From Clarkia xantiana subsp. parviflora (taxonomy: Eukaryota > Streptophyta > Magnoliopsida > Myrtales > Onagraceae): a stretch of 64,000 bases of DNA. The position numbers were made by a program, and so were the translations under genes. The DNA is taken from the NCBI GenBank assembly GCA_036873135.1, contig JAPTYO010000008.1, positions 33,072,761 through 33,136,760 on the forward strand, written 5' to 3'. The notes under the pieces were generated by a model, which was not told where the DNA came from, did no database searches, and saw only the letters and a program-made list of their open reading frames with translations. The first letter of the stretch is position 1. Every line of letters begins with the position of its first letter. Below are positions 1-10,371 of the stretch, piece after piece.

Positions 1-1840
1 CAAGGTTAGCACCTATCGGTTTAGGCTCGTCACAAGATGGATGAATGGCCTAGTTGGAGAACACACATGGATGGTGTTGAGTTTAGCACAGTAGTCTGCA
101 AATGGAAAATTGGGGCATAGATATTTCTCGAGGTATCTGGGAAAAAATTGGCAGCTGACACCATAATGGTCGGCGAGTAAAGGGCCGTGCACAGATGTGC
201 TGCACAATGAGTAAGGAAAACTCATATTTCGGGGAGAAAATTGATCACAACTTCTCTTACCTGGGTGCCCGACATCTTAAATGGAAATTTACTCCATATG
301 TAAATGGATCTGTTGCATGTTCCGAATTTTTTTTCATATGGCGGTTGTGCTCGATCTGAACGGGAGATGCCCTTTGGATACCACTGACCGGTTTAGACCT
401 CACCGTAAAACGGATGTACGACTTGGTTCGGGGACGCGTATGAATTCCACGGTAAGTGGAATTTTGGTATGGAAGTTCTTTGAAGCAGTCACGTTTCACG
501 TGGTTGCGACCTCGTCAAAGTGGTCGTCTAATCTGCAAAAAGAGTATAAACACTCAAATCTCAAGGAAAAAAAATCAAGTACAATTCATCACACCTGAGC
601 GTTCGATATCCGGAGTGCGCAATTTGTGCTTCGTGCGACTGGATGGCTGCACGTTCTCTTTATATTGCCTCATTTAGCCGAAACAACTTGTATGTGCGGG
701 ATACCTAACCAAGGGTACCTGAAGGGTACTTATGGAATGCATGTACTAGATGAAAAATCCAGGTAAAGTTTTTTATAAAAAATAAATGCAATGCATGTTT
801 GGAATTAAAAGCTCAACAACTAAGAGAAGATTTACAATCTATCTAAAAACTTTTTTCTTAAAACAATACCTATGAGATGTACATGAGATGAAAGTTGTAC
901 AGTTAAGAAAACTTACAAGTTACATGAAAAGTTTTTTTGTTTTTTAAAGAGGAAAATAAATGCACATTGGTTGCTCAAAATAAAAAATCATGTGCAAAGT
1001 TTTTTTGAAAAAAAAAATGCATATGAGATGCACAAAAATAAATATAAGATGCAAATTAAAAATAAAAGTTCTACAACTAAGAAAAATTACAATTTACCTG
1101 AAAGTTTTTTTTTAAAGTAATGCATATCTGACGCACTTACAAAATTACAACTTACCGGAAGATTTTTTTAAAACAAATAATGCGTATGAAACGCAAGTTT
1201 AAAAAAAAAAATTCAGGTAAGAGTTTTTTTTAAAGAAAAACAATGCATACGTAATGCATGTTTGAAAATAAATTTTCTACAACTAAACGACTAACTAATT
1301 AGTCGAAAAAAGTTTTTTTTTTTTTTTTAAATGCAATAAGATGAATGCATGAGAATAAAAATTACACAGTAAAAAAAAAACTTACAGTTTTCCTGACAAC
1401 TTGTTTTACAACAAAAAACACGGATAAAACCCAACATGTTAGGGGGTAAAAAATGTGTGGCTTTGCTCTACAAGATAGGTTCCACTGATAGGTTCCCGAC
1501 AAGGTGGTTTCCTCCCCCATCATAGGGATCACGAGACCTTCACAAGCGAGTGGAGTTTTTCCGAGTCGTACCGGCGGTCCAGCCGCTCCGGTCGTACCGT
1601 ACTAAACCTTCGGGGTTCCTAGTCGCCCTGGGTTTTAAGCGTTTTGGACATTAAACTAAAGTGGGTGTGTGTGAATTCAAATAATGCATATACAACAAAG
1701 AAAAATAGTCAGTCATAATAAAAACTTAACTCCACACCTGAAATTACAAAAAAAACAACTAAGTTAGAATATCAATGTCAAATATAAATAAAAAATAAAA
1801 GATGGCAAATAAGCAAATATAAAGAGCCCGAACCCTCGAT
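1..1840 (-). other. Leader region of a minus-strand Tat/Ogre-like retrotransposon
   Basis: This stretch lies immediately inside the PBS at 1841-1860, so on the minus strand it is the start of the internal region of a Tat-type gypsy element whose body continues off the left edge. Short open frames at 13-225, 257-499 and 281-677 match no domain I recognise. From about 730 to 1400 the DNA becomes an A/T-rich degenerate repeat. No gag or pol motif is visible. The assignment rests only on the PBS and LTR next to it; part of it could be unrelated inserted DNA. Confidence 0.5.
735..1400. repeat. Degenerate A/T-rich tandem repeat
   Basis: Variants of one motif recur: an ATGCAT-like word, an 'ACAACTAAG' word, a 'TTACAA..TTACC' word, then a long T run. 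Spacing is irregular, roughly 60 to 110 bp, and the copies differ by many substitutions and by T-run length. Such repeats are common in untranslated leaders of Tat/Ogre elements. No coding potential was seen. Confidence 0.55.
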
Positions 1841-1860
1841 TATCCCCAGCAGAGTCGCCA
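1841..1860 (-). other. Primer-binding site of Tat/Ogre-like element
   Basis: Read on the minus strand this is TGGCGACTCTGCTGGGGATA, starting three bases inside the LTR end at 1864. This word follows the 5' LTR in many plant Tat/Ogre elements and primes minus-strand DNA synthesis from a host tRNA. A related copy on the plus strand is at 58931-58950. Confidence 0.75.
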
Positions 1861-1863
1861 AAC

Positions 1864-2911
1864 TGTCAGACCTAAAATCTGACCTATGGCGATTTACGTT
1901 TTGAAAACGTGGAATTTTAATTGGGTCGCCACTAGTTAATTATTAGGCTAACTAGAATCCTAAATTACCTAAGTGAATAGCGAATAAAGCACCCAGGTAT
2001 AAAATTGGTCTACAATCAGAAATTTGAGTTCAGGGGTTCTTTTACGAATTAAAATATTTTTTAATTACGCCATTTTGGTACTCAATTCACTTGCTTGCCA
2101 ATTTTATTCCTTATATATATATAACGCTAAATTAGTCCAAAAATGTCTGGATTTAATTAAATTTATTATATGCAAAAATATTGTCAATCATTAACCTAAG
2201 TCTTTAAAAAATAATTATAATATATAACTCCTAATTAAAATGAAATCTAAAATCCTAAAATTACCTAACATGCTTAAATACACACACAATCCAGTATATT
2301 CAACATATATGCATTATTTGAACAATTAAAACATTCTACTTAATCAAACTTAACCAATTAATTAAATTGCCTAATTAAATATAATATTATAATAATAATA
2401 AATAATAACAGAATAAAAATTAATAAAAAAAAATTATCCTAACCTGTAGCGGATAGAAGCTTCAGCAATGGCAGGGGAGGTCCATCAGCAATGGTGACGT
2501 GCGGAAGCTCGGCAACGGCAATAGAAGACGGCGACTGCGTGACGGTGACTCCGGCGGGCGAGGACAGCGATGGCTGGACGGTACGGCGTGGTCACGGCAG
2601 GAGAATTTTCGGTGGCTAATGGCGATTCCGGTGGTCAGGGAGGTAGCAGAGGGACGACGTTGTGGCGAGGACATGTGTCGGGCTGGTGGGACTGGTGGTG
2701 AGCGATGGCAGAGCCACGTCGGTGGAATGTCGAGCTGGCCGGAGTCGATTTTGCAGGGTCGGGATCGCGGATGGAGCTGAGGTGGGTGGAGCGTCTGGTC
2801 TAGTGCGGCGATCGGAAGCCTGTGGTGACGACTCCAGCGACGGCGAGACAAGAACACCGTGGCAGCAGTTCGGACCTCGGTGCCCAGGTCGCTGGCGAGA
2901 GGAAGATGAAG

Positions 2912-2951
<40 letters not shown>

Positions 2952-3443
2952 TGGCCGGAGGGGCCACCGACGTGGCGGACGGCGTGGCCTTCGGTGGGAA
3001 GACCACCAGCGGACGGCGTGGCCTCCGGCGGGCGGTTGGACTCCGGCAGATGGCTGGAGAGAAAAAAAATATTCATTCTCTAGAAGACAAAAAAACACGG
3101 TTTTTGAGAACTTATGTATTATTTTGGCTGATGTGTTTTTTGTACATGTAAAAGAACCCTTTTATAGCTAAACTAGGACCCCTAAACTAAGAAAATAAAA
3201 TCTGAAAAATATATGCATTTAATATTCTGAAAATATACATATATATTTATGTATTTCACCATAAATACACTTAATATATTTTCTAAATATTTTACAATAA
3301 TTAATGCATATACATTGTCCTATTCTAACCAGTCATATCTTTAGAAACTCCGAGACCTTCCATATTTTAAATACTTCATTTTTTAACGCGTCACATATGA
3401 TATTTTGAACGTGCTACGTGCGGGCAAAAATTAGGTGTTTACA
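1864..3443 (-). mobile_element. 5' LTR of a minus-strand Tat/Ogre-like element
   Basis: On the minus strand the LTR starts TGTAAACACC at 3443 and ends GGTCTGACA at 1864, giving canonical TG...CA ends and 1580 bp. The PBS follows directly. The middle (about 2460-3080) is GC-rich and includes a GA microsatellite; the overlapping open frames there are low-complexity Ser/Leu or Arg/Glu readings of it and are not genes. Its partner LTR is outside the window, so neither age nor target-site duplication can be judged. The sequence just inside the end matches the scrap at 58902-58927. Confidence 0.8.
2914..2949. repeat. (GA)n microsatellite inside the LTR
   Basis: An essentially uninterrupted GA tract of about 18 units within the GC-rich middle of the LTR. 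In plants such tracts can lie in transcribed leaders, but no gene is evident here. Confidence 0.95.
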
Positions 3444-3582
3444 GCCACTTCGAGATTGGCTTAGGAGCTTTGACTTCTCTCTACTTTTTCTCTCTAGAAT
3501 TGCTCTCATTGAAGCATCATAGAGGATTTATCGAGTACCACCCCCCTCTCCATGGTCTCGATATTGCCCCGTGTGCAAGTGT

Positions 3583-3705
3583 TAGGAAGGATACGCGCAT
3601 ACTCCGTAGTACGCGCGTACGTGCATACACTGCAGTACGCGCGTACGTGCATACACTGCAATACGCGCGTACGTGCATACACCGCAACACGCGCGCATAC
3701 AGATA
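3583..3705. repeat. 26-bp minisatellite with alternating purine-pyrimidine core
   Basis: Three close copies start at 3609, 3635 and 3661, exactly 26 bp apart, with a degraded copy on each side. Each unit carries a palindromic GTACGCGCGTAC-like core followed by GTGCATACACTGCA. The core alternates purine and pyrimidine. The repeat lies outside the LTR ending at 3443. No coding function was seen. Confidence 0.85.
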
Positions 3706-3812
3706 TAACAAGGGATAGTGTGCTAACACTTCGGGACTCCAACGCCTTAAAATGCGAACAACTACACTTACAAACATTCAAACACTTAGTTATTTTAAGG
3801 GCTTGTGGACCT

Positions 3813-4060
3813 CCGACAGTCCGACACCCCGACACTCAGACACTCTGACAGTCCGACACTTCGATAGTCCGACAGTCCGATATCCCGACACTCTGACAGT
3901 CTGATATCCCGACACTCTGACAGTCCGACACCCCGACACTCCAACAATCCGACACTCCGACAGTCTGACACTCCGACGGTCCGACATCCCGACACTCCAA
4001 CACCCTGACACTCCGACAGTCCGACACTCCGATAGTCCGACAGTCCGACAGTCTGACACC
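3813..4060. repeat. Octanucleotide satellite, 31 units of CCGACACT type
   Basis: The 248 bp divide exactly into 31 octamers. The commonest units are CCGACACT and CCGACAGT; variants include CTGACAGT, CCGATATC, CCGACACC and CCAACACC. No unit has an insertion or deletion. Because 8 is not a multiple of 3, all three minus-strand frames read an 8-residue Ser/Val/Gly/Leu/Cys/Arg pattern, which explains the overlapping open frames here; none is a gene. The array abuts the truncated edge of copia copy D. Confidence 0.93.
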
Positions 4061-5741
4061 CGCAGGTTCCGACACCCTGGTCAGGATTATACACACCCAT
4101 TTGACAACCCGTCAGTCCGCGCGGGTCAGGTCAAAAGAGAATGCAATTCGATTCGAAGTACAACTTACTTATCAATCTATTGGTCAGGTAAACGGGAACG
4201 ATCCCAAACAAAAATTCAAACCTACGGGTTTAAAACCAAAATTTTAGACCACGTCAAAGAGGTCGAACGAAAGAAAATAATAACATACTCCATCATCATT
4301 AATAACCCATCGATTGTGTAACTAGATCGAACGATTTAGTATTCTTTATTTGTTAGTACTCCATAAATAATTAAATCGTAATGATGAACACGTGCGAAAC
4401 CGATTAAATTAAAATTAAATTTTGGAAACAAAACGATTTCACCATGGGTAATAGCTGCTAATTTGCAAACCACGCGCATGCTCCTTGATAGATGGGATAC
4501 TTCGATTCTAAGTACAAATTTAATATGAAGTGTTTGAACGATTTAATGCTTGATATGAATTTTCATTTGCATAGAACACCCGTTTTGGGTTATACTCATT
4601 GATTTCTCATAAATCAAGAAGTATGCTTCAAAAGCTACTGCAATCTCGTAAAGAATCAATTAATGCAAAAGGTGGAAAACCTAATGCACAATTCAAAGGT
4701 GGACGAAACCTCTGAAAATGAATATGTAATGAAAAAGGATATTGTATGAAAAATGACTATCCTAATATACGCCTCTAACGACAAGATTTGCGGAGCATTT
4801 TTAATCATACATATCAAGGACATGGTTTGAAACATGGTGTCGACTATTCTGATCTCCTTGAAGGATGATATGACGTTGACTTCCACATATGTAGAACTTT
4901 GTTCCTGTAATATCGGTTAACACGACACTATATGAGCTATAAACTGGTAATGAGACGGATCTTACCAAAATTGCGACCTCACGGTTGCAAATGCAAACAT
5001 GTATTGTACCGGCAGCTGTTAAGGAAAAGCTGGAACTTAGAGTACTGAAAAGTATCTTTATAGGGTACTCCAAATACTCTATGACATACATATTTGTGGT
5101 GGCTCAGGAGAATGGTGGCGTGGTCGAACATGAGACGTTACGTTACTTGAGAACGAATTCCTAAGCTTTGTGACATCAACGTAAACGAAGTCTTGATTGA
5201 ACTAGAGCAGGATAACGATGATCAGGTCCCACTTTATTCGAGTGGGAGATTTGAGGCAGCAATGCAGGTGAATGACATGGTAAATGAGAATAGAGACATT
5301 TTGATAATAAATCCAGTAGGAGGAGTCAATCCAACCACACAAATCACCGTTGATGTAAGTGTGAATCAAGTCAAACCTGATAATCATGTTGCTGAAACGT
5401 TGGATGAAAATCCTATAATTCCTTAACTACCTACTGGTGACAGTGGGAGTGGCACTGCCAACTTGGTTTCTGGTTCTAGTAGCCATGGAATTCATCTCGG
5501 AGATAGAATCACGAGACCAAGAGGTCGTCCAAGAAAAGTTGTTTGTGAAGGTTCAAGTAACGCTCTTGTTTCCAGTGGGAGTATTGTTCTGATAACGAGC
5601 ATTATTCCTAGTGGGAGCGATGTTTAAACACAAGATGGGACTAACGAGCCTAGATGTATTCAAAGGCATCGAACTTCTCCCAAGAAGTATCCCATCGAAA
5701 AGGTTGAGTTATTCACTCTTACTTCGGTTGATGAACCGGTA

Positions 5742-7204
5742 ATGGTTAAACAAGCTTTGGACGGACCTCAAGCGAAGGAATGGAGGAAAGCAATGGAGGA
5801 AGAGATTGCCTCTATGAAAGCCAATTTGGTATGGTCCGTAGTTTATTTACCTGCTAACCGCAGAGCCATAGGGGCAAAGTGGGTTCTTAAGTTGAACTCA
5901 CTGCTGATGGAAATGTCGACCGATTCAAGGCTCGACTCATTGCGAAAGGATATATCCAACTTCACGGAGCGGACTTTGATGAGACATACTCACAAACTGT
6001 GCGTTACACCACAATTCGGGCTATTCTGACCCTGGTTGCGAGCCTTGATCTAGAGCTGCACCAAATGGATCTATATGGAGCAACCAGAGGGTTACTCCTG
6101 GTGACGAACGTAAAGTTTGTAAACTCCAAAGATCGATCTATTGTCTTAAAAAAATCATTCCGGCAATGGTACCGCAACTTCCACGTGGAAATCGTTGGAA
6201 ACAGATTCGTGAATCTTCATGAAGATCCGTGCGTCTACATTAGGACATCTGAGTCGAAGTACGTCATCTTGACATTATATGTGGATGACATTCTAATTGC
6301 CGCGAAATATGTGAGTTGCATGAATGAATCAAATTTCTGGCTGGCATCTGTATTCGAGATGAAGGACATGGGAGAAACCACGTAAATCCTAGGCATTAAG
6401 ATTGTTAGGGATCGGGCTGCCCGCAAACTATGTCTCTCTCAAGAATCCTATATCAAAAAACTGTTGAAAAGGTTTAGATTACAAGATGCCACACCCGTGG
6501 ATACGCCGGTTGTGTTTGGGTGTGCGTTGTCGAAACGTGACGGCCCAAAAGACCTGGCTGAGCGTGAACAGATAAAGAGTGCAGAATACCTTTGTATGGT
6601 TGGCAGCTTAATGTATGCCATACAATGCACTCGTCCAGACATCTGTTACGTCGTGGGCTTGGTAGCACGATTCCAATCAGACCCTGGCTATCAACATCTA
6701 AAGGCTGTGAAATAAATTATTCGATACCTAAAAGGTACTGCCGGCTACGCACTGTGCTATAGGGGTGGAAAATTAGAATTTAATGGGTTTAGTGACGCCG
6801 ACCACGGTGGCGATCCGGATCATCGTAAGTCCACCTCAGGAGGAATATTTCTCCTTGCTAATGCTGCCATTTCATGGATGAGCAAGAAGCAATCCTGTGT
6901 CGCGCTGTATACGATGGAATCTGAATTCATAGCCCTCACTAAGAATGCACACGAAGCAGTCTGGCTTAAAATTCTATTAACTGCATTGCTTGACATTAAG
7001 GACAGGATTAAACCTTTGAAGGTATACTCTGACAGTCAAGCATCGACTGCAATAGTTAAGAATCCTAAGTACCATAGTAGATTGAAACACATTGATGTAA
7101 AATATAATTATGCTAAAAGTATGGTCGATTACAAATTAATTAAATTAGAATACTTGTCCTCTAAGAGTATGGTGGCAGACCCATTGACCAAACCTTTACG
7201 CAGG
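5742..7204 (+). pseudogene. Copia reverse transcriptase-RNase H remnant (copy D)
   Basis: The order of conserved pieces is that of a Ty1-copia pol end: the RT N-terminal block ('AKEWRKAMEEEI', then 'NRRAIGAKWV'), a YVDD-related metal-binding block near 6280 ('LYVDDILIAAK'), 'ARFQSDPGYQHLKAVK', and the RNase H blocks 'STMESEF'-like, 'YSDSQAS' and 'VADPLTKP'. At least four stops or frameshifts separate them (for example TAA at 6383-6385 and at 6713-6715). It cannot encode a working enzyme. The gypsy element at 7205 sits just past the 'LTKPLR' end of this frame. Confidence 0.85.
7200..7204. repeat. Target-site duplication GCAGG, left copy
   Basis: GCAGG precedes the 5' LTR here and follows the 3' LTR at 16739-16743. 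The host copia sequence reads on continuously across the pair. This fixes both ends of the gypsy insertion. Confidence 0.95.
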
Positions 7205-7986
7205 TGATGGGTTCCGATGAAATCGTTAGCCCCGTTAACAGCCAATGAACGACGAGTAGGTCCAATGGGCCTCGTGAAAGCCTGGAAGGCCCAGAGGCCC
7301 AGTACGAAGGGTCCCGACTTAAGCGGTCCCGACATAAGAACTGAACGCTCCCGACAAGAAGCCTCTGAGTAGGCCCCGGTATGCCTTAGTAAAGGCCACG
7401 ACATGCCTTAGTAAAGGCCCCGATAATAAAGCCCCGCAGAGGCTGGACTTGTCCCGTAGAGACTGAAGGTCCTGGGTGGTGATCTAGAATGAGACAACTC
7501 TGGAGTCTCCGACAGGAGTCGGGACTTGTGATCAGAGGATAAAGACCAAGAAACCCGCCTACTAGATAGAGTAGTGGGAGACGGTTAAAGATAAAGATAA
7601 GTCCCCCGAGATACGCAGGGCGTGCCCGAGATACGCGGAGTACGGGTAAGATACGCGGAGCGTGGGGCGAAATCTACGGAATCCCTAACGAGATATACGA
7701 AATCGTGGCGAGATACACGGAATCATGGGAAAAACGGCCAATCACGGCCACAGGTAACTGAGTAACTTCCCCTCCTATATAAAGGAGGAAGTTACCTCAG
7801 AAAAGGTTAATCTATCTAATACGCACTTAGATTACTGCTGCCACCCCATTGATCATATACTCATTTAAGCATCGGAGAGGGATTCTGGGTCACCACCTAG
7901 GTCATCCCCTTTTGCAGGATTACGTGGAGCCCAGGTGTCCAAGCTTTCCGTCAAGGACTTAACGGAGCTTCGCCCGTGATCCAACA
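7205..7986 (+). repeat. 5' LTR of gypsy element 1
   Basis: It starts TGATGGGTTCCG and ends GATCCAACA, 782 bp, the same length as the 3' LTR at 15957-16738. It contains a TATA box inside a short inverted repeat (7762-7795). The first bases after it are the PBS. The end is confirmed by the matching end of the 3' LTR. Confidence 0.95.
7762..7795 (+). promoter_or_regulatory. LTR core promoter: TATA box in the loop of a palindrome
   Basis: TATATAAA at about 7776-7783 is flanked by GTAACTTCCCCTCC on the left and GGAGGAAGTTAC on the right, which are reverse complements apart from two extra C. An identical arrangement lies in the 3' LTR at 16514-16547, and a diverged one in the second gypsy LTR at 62296-62330. 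The TATA box should set the start of the genomic RNA about 30 bp downstream. Whether the hairpin matters is unknown. Confidence 0.75.
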
Positions 7987-8004
7987 TTGGCGCCGTCTGT
8001 GGGA
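7987..8004 (+). other. Primer-binding site of gypsy element 1
   Basis: TTGGCGCCGTCTGTGGGA follows the LTR with no gap. It is the usual plant gypsy PBS. The same word follows the LTR at 62504. An open frame that starts here with TTG is only the PBS read in the gag frame. Confidence 0.9.
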
Positions 8005-8040
8005 AACTTACAAAAAGTCAAGATAGTTTCTACCAGATCA

Positions 8041-10371
8041 ATGGCCGGTGGTGGCAAGAAGAAGCAGGTTCAGGCTGGCAGTTCTCGTCCCGCAGGAACT
8101 GTGAATTCCCCGTTGCCAGAACGTGTTGCTGAACAAGGTGAGAACCCTGCTCTTTCCCAGACAGGGGGGCAGGGTGATGGTTATGAGGTCTCATTCCGAG
8201 ACACGGAGATGAACAGGCAAGATATCCCGCGAAGGGAGGAGGATGAGGCTCCCCCGAACCCGGTGGGCCATAGAGGAGAAAGAGTCCCGCGAAGGGAAGA
8301 AAGGTCGTCTTCAAACTCGGAGTTAGCCAAGGCAGTAGCAGATGCTATGCCCATGTTCTTGGCTGCCATGGAGGCCTTGCTGGACAAGAGAGAGGCTGCC
8401 AGGAGGACAGAGGAGTTGCCTCCGCGAGAAGAGCTACCTCCACCCCCTCCGAGGGTGGTCCCAGAAGAACAGGAGGTTCCGCCCAGGAGCAAGGGTAAAG
8501 AACCAGCACACCTGGAGAAGTTCGTGGTCGACGGCCCAGGACCAGTACAAAATAGGACCATTCCCCTGAATGGCCCCATCACCCCCGATCAGGTGGTGAA
8601 AATCGTCAGCATCTGCATGGGTGATCAGAAGCAGATGACATCGGAGCTAAGGGATCGGTCCAGTCATCCTTTCGTTCCACGGCTGATAGATACCGTTGCC
8701 CCGCCCGGGCTAGGTATTCCGACCATCAAGGAGTACGATGGTGAAGGGGATCTAGTTCGCCATGTTCAGAGGCATGTCCAGGCCTGCATGGGTAGGACTT
8801 CAAACGATAATCTCATATGCTCGCTGTTCCCGATCACCCTGGGAGAAAGGGCCATGACCTGGTTCTTCAGCCTCCCGCCAGGATGCATCACGTGCTGGGC
8901 GGACATGCACGATCGGTTTATCAAGCAATATCAGGGCCGTAGGCGCCTCCTGAAGAGTGTGAGGTCCTTAACCCAGGTGGTGCAGAGACCCGACGAATCG
9001 TTGGCATACTACTACCAACGGTTCACTGCGAGTGCCGCGGAGATCGATGAAGAAATATCGGAGGGTGAGACCATCCGTACTTTCCTGCGGAACCTGAGCG
9101 CTCCGTACGGTTCCGACCTGATGCACAGCGTAGCCGCGAAGGCTGTGTGGAGTATGGAGGCCCTGCAAGGGAGGGTAAAACAGCATATCGACGTCCAAGA
9201 GTCGAAGATTGCTGCCGGGGAGCTTGATCCTCCGAAGTCGGGAAGAGGAAAGCCATCGTCTAAGTTGTCAGATGATCGCAAGAGGAGCGACAAATCGGAG
9301 GGAAGTAGAAACCGCGGTCGCCCCGAGAAAAGAGAGGACAAGCGTCCCCCGAGGAAGGACAATCGAGAAGGTCGGGCTGTTCCCATCAATAGCTCGATGA
9401 CTTCTGTGTTAGCTGTGATGGACCGACAGGGTCTCGCCCGATACCCTCCGAGAAAAGAAGGCGAATTCCTAGGAGGCCGCCCTGACCGTTACTGTCGCTA
9501 TCATCGAGCCAATGGTCACGACACCGAAAACTGTCGGGAGCTGAAGAAGGAAATTGAGAAGCTGATCCAGAAGGGGAAGCTAAAAGAGTTCGTCGGAAGG
9601 GGACGGTGCCGATCTCGTTCCAGAAGTCGGTCACGATCCCGTTCCAAGTCCCGCGACCGATCCCCGAAGAAGAAGAAGGTTGAGCCAGAAGCTTCAGGCT
9701 CAGGTCCCCGTAAGGAGAGGCGGGGAACTATCAACGTCATCCATGGAGGAATGGCGGCGGGAGGTGATACCTCTGCTTCTCGGGAGAACTACGCTTCCCG
9801 CATATCTGCCGCGGTGGTGCTAGGCAAAAGGTCCCGGTCGTGGACCTTGAAGGAGGAAATGGTGATTTCTTTCTCGGCGGAGGATCTAGTAGGCGTGGAG
9901 AGCCCTCACGACGACGCCTTGGTCGTGACCCTAGACGTGGACGGATTCGAGATGAAGCGGATCCTAATAGACGGAGGGAGTTCCTCCGGCATCCTTTTCA
10001 TGGACGCTCTGGAAGCCATGGGAAATACGAAAAAGGACCTGACACAGGTGGACTTCCCGATGATGGGATTCTCTGGTTCCACTTCTTACCCGTTGGGAAT
10101 GATTACCTTACCAGTGGAGTTTGGTAGTGGCTGGAAGATGGAGAAGCGAAACGTAGATTTCGTCGTAGTGGAGTCTGCGGGGGCATACAACGCTATTATC
10201 GGGAGGACCACTATCAACCCTCTCATGGCAGTCGCCTCGACGGTCCACCAGAAGATGAAGTTCCCGACTGACAACGGAGTTGGAGAGGTCAAGGGTGACC
10301 AAGTGGCGTCGCGAAAATGCTATGTTAATGCTACCCGAAGGAGAAGGAGGGAAGCCATGACTGTCCTTTAG
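8041..10371 (+). CDS. gag-PR: Gag-protease polyprotein of gypsy element 1
   Basis: I chose the ATG at 8041 (MAGGGKKKQVQ), the first one after the PBS; the open frame reaches back into the PBS but has no earlier ATG. The predicted protein has 776 residues. In order it shows a charged N-terminus, a retrotransposon gag capsid domain (about 8731-9200, with 'RAMTWFFSLPPG'), a CCHC-like zinc knuckle CRYHRANGHDTENC (9493-9534), an Arg-Ser dipeptide stretch (9609-9670), and an aspartic protease with active site DGGSS at 9970. Gag should form the cytoplasmic particle that packages element RNA, and the protease should cut the polyprotein. The frame ends at TAG 10369-10371, but pol continues in the same frame, so the stop is either a mutation or a leaky stop. 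Confidence 0.92.
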   Translation: MAGGGKKKQVQAGSSRPAGTVNSPLPERVAEQGENPALSQTGGQGDGYEVSFRDTEMNRQDIPRREEDEAPPNPVGHRGERVPRREERSSSNSELAKAVADAMPMFLAAMEALLDKREAARRTEELPPREELPPPPPRVVPEEQEVPPRSKGKEPAHLEKFVVDGPGPVQNRTIPLNGPITPDQVVKIVSICMGDQKQMTSELRDRSSHPFVPRLIDTVAPPGLGIPTIKEYDGEGDLVRHVQRHVQACMGRTSNDNLICSLFPITLGERAMTWFFSLPPGCITCWADMHDRFIKQYQGRRRLLKSVRSLTQVVQRPDESLAYYYQRFTASAAEIDEEISEGETIRTFLRNLSAPYGSDLMHSVAAKAVWSMEALQGRVKQHIDVQESKIAAGELDPPKSGRGKPSSKLSDDRKRSDKSEGSRNRGRPEKREDKRPPRKDNREGRAVPINSSMTSVLAVMDRQGLARYPPRKEGEFLGGRPDRYCRYHRANGHDTENCRELKKEIEKLIQKGKLKEFVGRGRCRSRSRSRSRSRSKSRDRSPKKKKVEPEASGSGPRKERRGTINVIHGGMAAGGDTSASRENYASRISAAVVLGKRSRSWTLKEEMVISFSAEDLVGVESPHDDALVVTLDVDGFEMKRILIDGGSSSGILFMDALEAMGNTKKDLTQVDFPMMGFSGSTSYPLGMITLPVEFGSGWKMEKRNVDFVVVESAGAYNAIIGRTTINPLMAVASTVHQKMKFPTDNGVGEVKGDQVASRKCYVNATRRRRREAMTVL

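Larger units (their letters stand above)
4137..7204 (+). mobile_element. Ty1-copia family copy D, segment 1 (5'-truncated)
   Basis: The sequence resembles copy B from about 43790 onward, starting at a shared 'GATTCGAAGTACAA' stretch, so the copy lacks its 5' LTR and gag. Degraded integrase and linker sequence runs to about 5700, followed by reverse transcriptase and RNase H remnants. It is interrupted at 7204 by a gypsy insertion, with GCAGG repeated on both sides, and continues at 16744. Further segments are 16744-17388 and 22814-23267. The left edge is approximate. Confidence 0.8.

Noticed and set aside
2462..3171. Several overlapping open frames (up to 204 codons) in GC-rich DNA
   Set aside because: They lie wholly inside an LTR, translate a GA microsatellite and simple GC-rich sequence into Ser/Leu or Arg/Glu runs, and show no domain.
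3583..4060. Regularly spaced repeats resembling a CRISPR array
   Set aside because: Direct tandem units without unique spacers, in plant nuclear DNA, and no cas genes.
3790..4100. Three minus-strand open frames of about 90-100 codons
   Set aside because: All three frames are open only because the octamer array lacks stops; the protein is an 8-residue repeat.
7987..8040. Gag of gypsy element 1 starting at the PBS
   Set aside because: The extension uses TTG as start and translates the PBS; the first ATG is at 8041.
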